From contig JAZAYU010000182.1 of assembly GCA_038501625.1 (NCBI GenBank), positions 992,001 to 1,056,000 of the forward strand: DNA of 64,000 bases. The letters run 5' to 3'. The notes under the pieces are model-generated. The model did not search any database and was not told the origin of the DNA. It saw only the letters and a program-made list of their open reading frames with translations. The translations under genes and the position numbers were made by a program. Origin of the DNA: Corbicula japonica. Taxonomy: Eukaryota > Mollusca > Bivalvia > Venerida > Cyrenidae. Positions 62,595-64,000 of the stretch are shown piece after piece (position 1 is the first letter of the stretch; the number at the start of each line of letters is the position of its first letter).

Positions 62595-62599
62595 CTGAA

Positions 62600-62780
62600 G
62601 TTATTAATAAGCAGTATAAAATGCATTATAAAATCGAACAATTTGTCACCTTAGAACAATAAAAGAATAAGTAACATTGAAATAATAAGAAGCTAAACTG
62701 TTTTTGCACTAAGGAGACAAATTATTGATCTGGCAAGCACCTATTGCCAATTTTTACATTCTGTTGCTCATGATGTTTTA
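62600..62780. other. AT-rich intron, nothing recognised
   Basis: Sequence upstream of exon 1 on the gene strand. No promoter or earlier exon is seen. Confidence 0.5.
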
Positions 62781-62784
62781 AAAC

Positions 62785-63850
62785 TAGAAGGGTGTTCAGT
62801 TGAACACTTGTGTCGCCCTCTGGTACAATATCGGAAAAAAATGCAAGTTCAAAAAGGGGCATAACTCCATCTTGATCGAAACAACATCTCATCATCACGA
62901 GTGTGTTGTCTTGAGCAATATAATTTGAAAGTTTCATGAAGAAATATTGAGAAATGGTAAAGTTATAGCCAACATTAAGTTTTCGTGTAAAAATCCAAGT
63001 ACAATAAAGGAGCATAACTCCAACAAATCTGATCTTGACCTAAAGAATTTGGCATCATAATGAGCATGTTGTCATAAGCAATATAATTTGAAAGTTTCAT
63101 GAAGAAGTATAGAGAAATGGCAAAGTTATAGCCAATGTTAAGTTTTCATGTCAAAATCCAAGTACAAAAAGGGGCATAACTGCAACAAATATGACCTTAA
63201 CCTAAAGATTTTGGCATCATCATGAGTGTGTTGTCATAAGCAATATAATTTGAAAGTTTCATGAAGAAATATTGAGAAATGGCCAAGTTATAGCCAAGAT
63301 TAAGTTTTCATGACAAAATATAAGTATGAAAAGGGGCATAACTTTGTTGCATGTGACCTTGACCTAAAGATTTTGGTATCATGAAAACAGTGTTGTTGTA
63401 AGCAATATATTTTGAAAGTTTGATGAAGAAATGTTAAGAAATGGCAAAATTATAGCCAACGTTAAGTTTTCATGACTAAACAGGGGCATAACTCCATCAA
63501 ATGTGACATTGACCTAAAGAATTTGTCATCATCATGACCGTATTGTCATAAGCAGTATGATTTGAAAGTTTGATGAAGAAATATTAAGAAATGGCAAAGT
63601 TATAGCCAACGTTAAGTTTTCGTGACAAAAAAGGTGCATAACCCCATCAAATGTGACCTTGACCTAAAGAATTTGGCATCATCATGACGGTGTTGTCATA
63701 AGCAGTATAATTTGAAAGTTTGATGAAGAAATATTAAGAAATGGCAAAGTTATAGCCAACATTAAGTTTTCGTGACGGACGGACCGACGGAAGGACGGAC
63801 GGACAAAGTGATCCCTATGTATCGCCATTTTTTCGAAAGGGCGACACAAA
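62785..63850. repeat. Tandem mollusc-type repeat, about 7 units of roughly 140 bases
   Basis: Units contain AAAAGGGGCATAACTCCATC, GACCTAAAGAATTTGGCATC, GTGTTGTCATAAGCAATATA and GAAAGTTTCATGAAGAAATA. The block opens GTGTCGCCCTC and closes GAAAGGGCGACAC, after GACGGACGGACCGACGG. Confidence 0.92.
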
Positions 63851-63859
63851 AAATCTTGA

Positions 63860-64000
63860 AATAAACCAACAACAACACAACTCTGTTCTTCAGAATTAGA
63901 TTCTGTGTTTCTAAATTTCAGTTTTTCGGAAGAAACATTTGTATAAGGGGAAAAATTTAAATGTAAATTTTACACCATCTCTGACCTTGACCTTTGACCT
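63860..64000. other. Right edge; start of another TGACCTTGACC repeat
   Basis: The last 18 bases, GACCTTGACCTTTGACCT, are the usual motif of the mollusc-type repeats. No exon of the gene was found here. Confidence 0.5.

Overview
The window looks like nuclear DNA of a bivalve mollusc; a venerid-type clam is the best guess, inferred from repeat content alone. It is AT-rich and intron-dominated. It is full of palindromic MITE-like elements and of the TGACCTTGACCT / GACGGACGGAC repeat families typical of bivalve genomes. No bacterial, viral or organellar gene is visible.

One gene fills the window. It lies on the minus strand and enters and leaves the window incomplete. I could assemble 23 internal exons (numbered 1 to 23 in transcript order, from 62594 down to 1621). 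All have AG/GT borders, and every one of the 22 junctions keeps the reading frame, giving about 3.94 kb of coding sequence (about 1,310 codons). The product is a long, mostly disordered, Ser/Pro/Arg/Gln-rich protein with two IQ (calmodulin-binding) motifs near the C-terminal side of the visible part (exons 19 and 22). I do not recognise the family and give no gene symbol.

The most striking feature is how tandem repeats relate to this gene's splice sites. At five exons (2, 8, 12, 17 and 23) the neighbouring tandem array is built from copies of the exon's own 3' end, at four of them together with its 5' splice site. At exon 23 the array has a 57-base (19-codon) unit. At exon 8 a 106-base array holds about a dozen copies of the exon tail. 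In five of these, a pyrimidine-rich acceptor, a 42-base frame-preserving segment and a GTAAGT donor together make a plausible tandem microexon cassette. A further array, about 85 bases upstream of exon 9, carries dozens of CAGGTAAGT words on the opposite strand.

Region by region: 1-10.7 kb holds exons 23-17, four minisatellites and a long repeat block with interstitial TTAGGG tracts. 10.8-14.2 kb is a 3.3-kb element with terminal inverted repeats inserted in an older repeat. 14.2-21.8 kb is intron with fold-back elements and a 0.94-kb hAT-like non-autonomous element. 21.8-24.3 kb holds exons 16-14. 24.5-33.5 kb has two tRNA-headed SINE-like elements, MITEs and a recent tandem triplication. 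33.6-51.3 kb holds exons 13-6 with their arrays. 51.3-64 kb holds exons 5-1 among nested fold-back elements. At least 35 full or partial copies of one doubly palindromic element (TTAACCCTTTCC ends, GATCAGATC-type cores) are scattered throughout.
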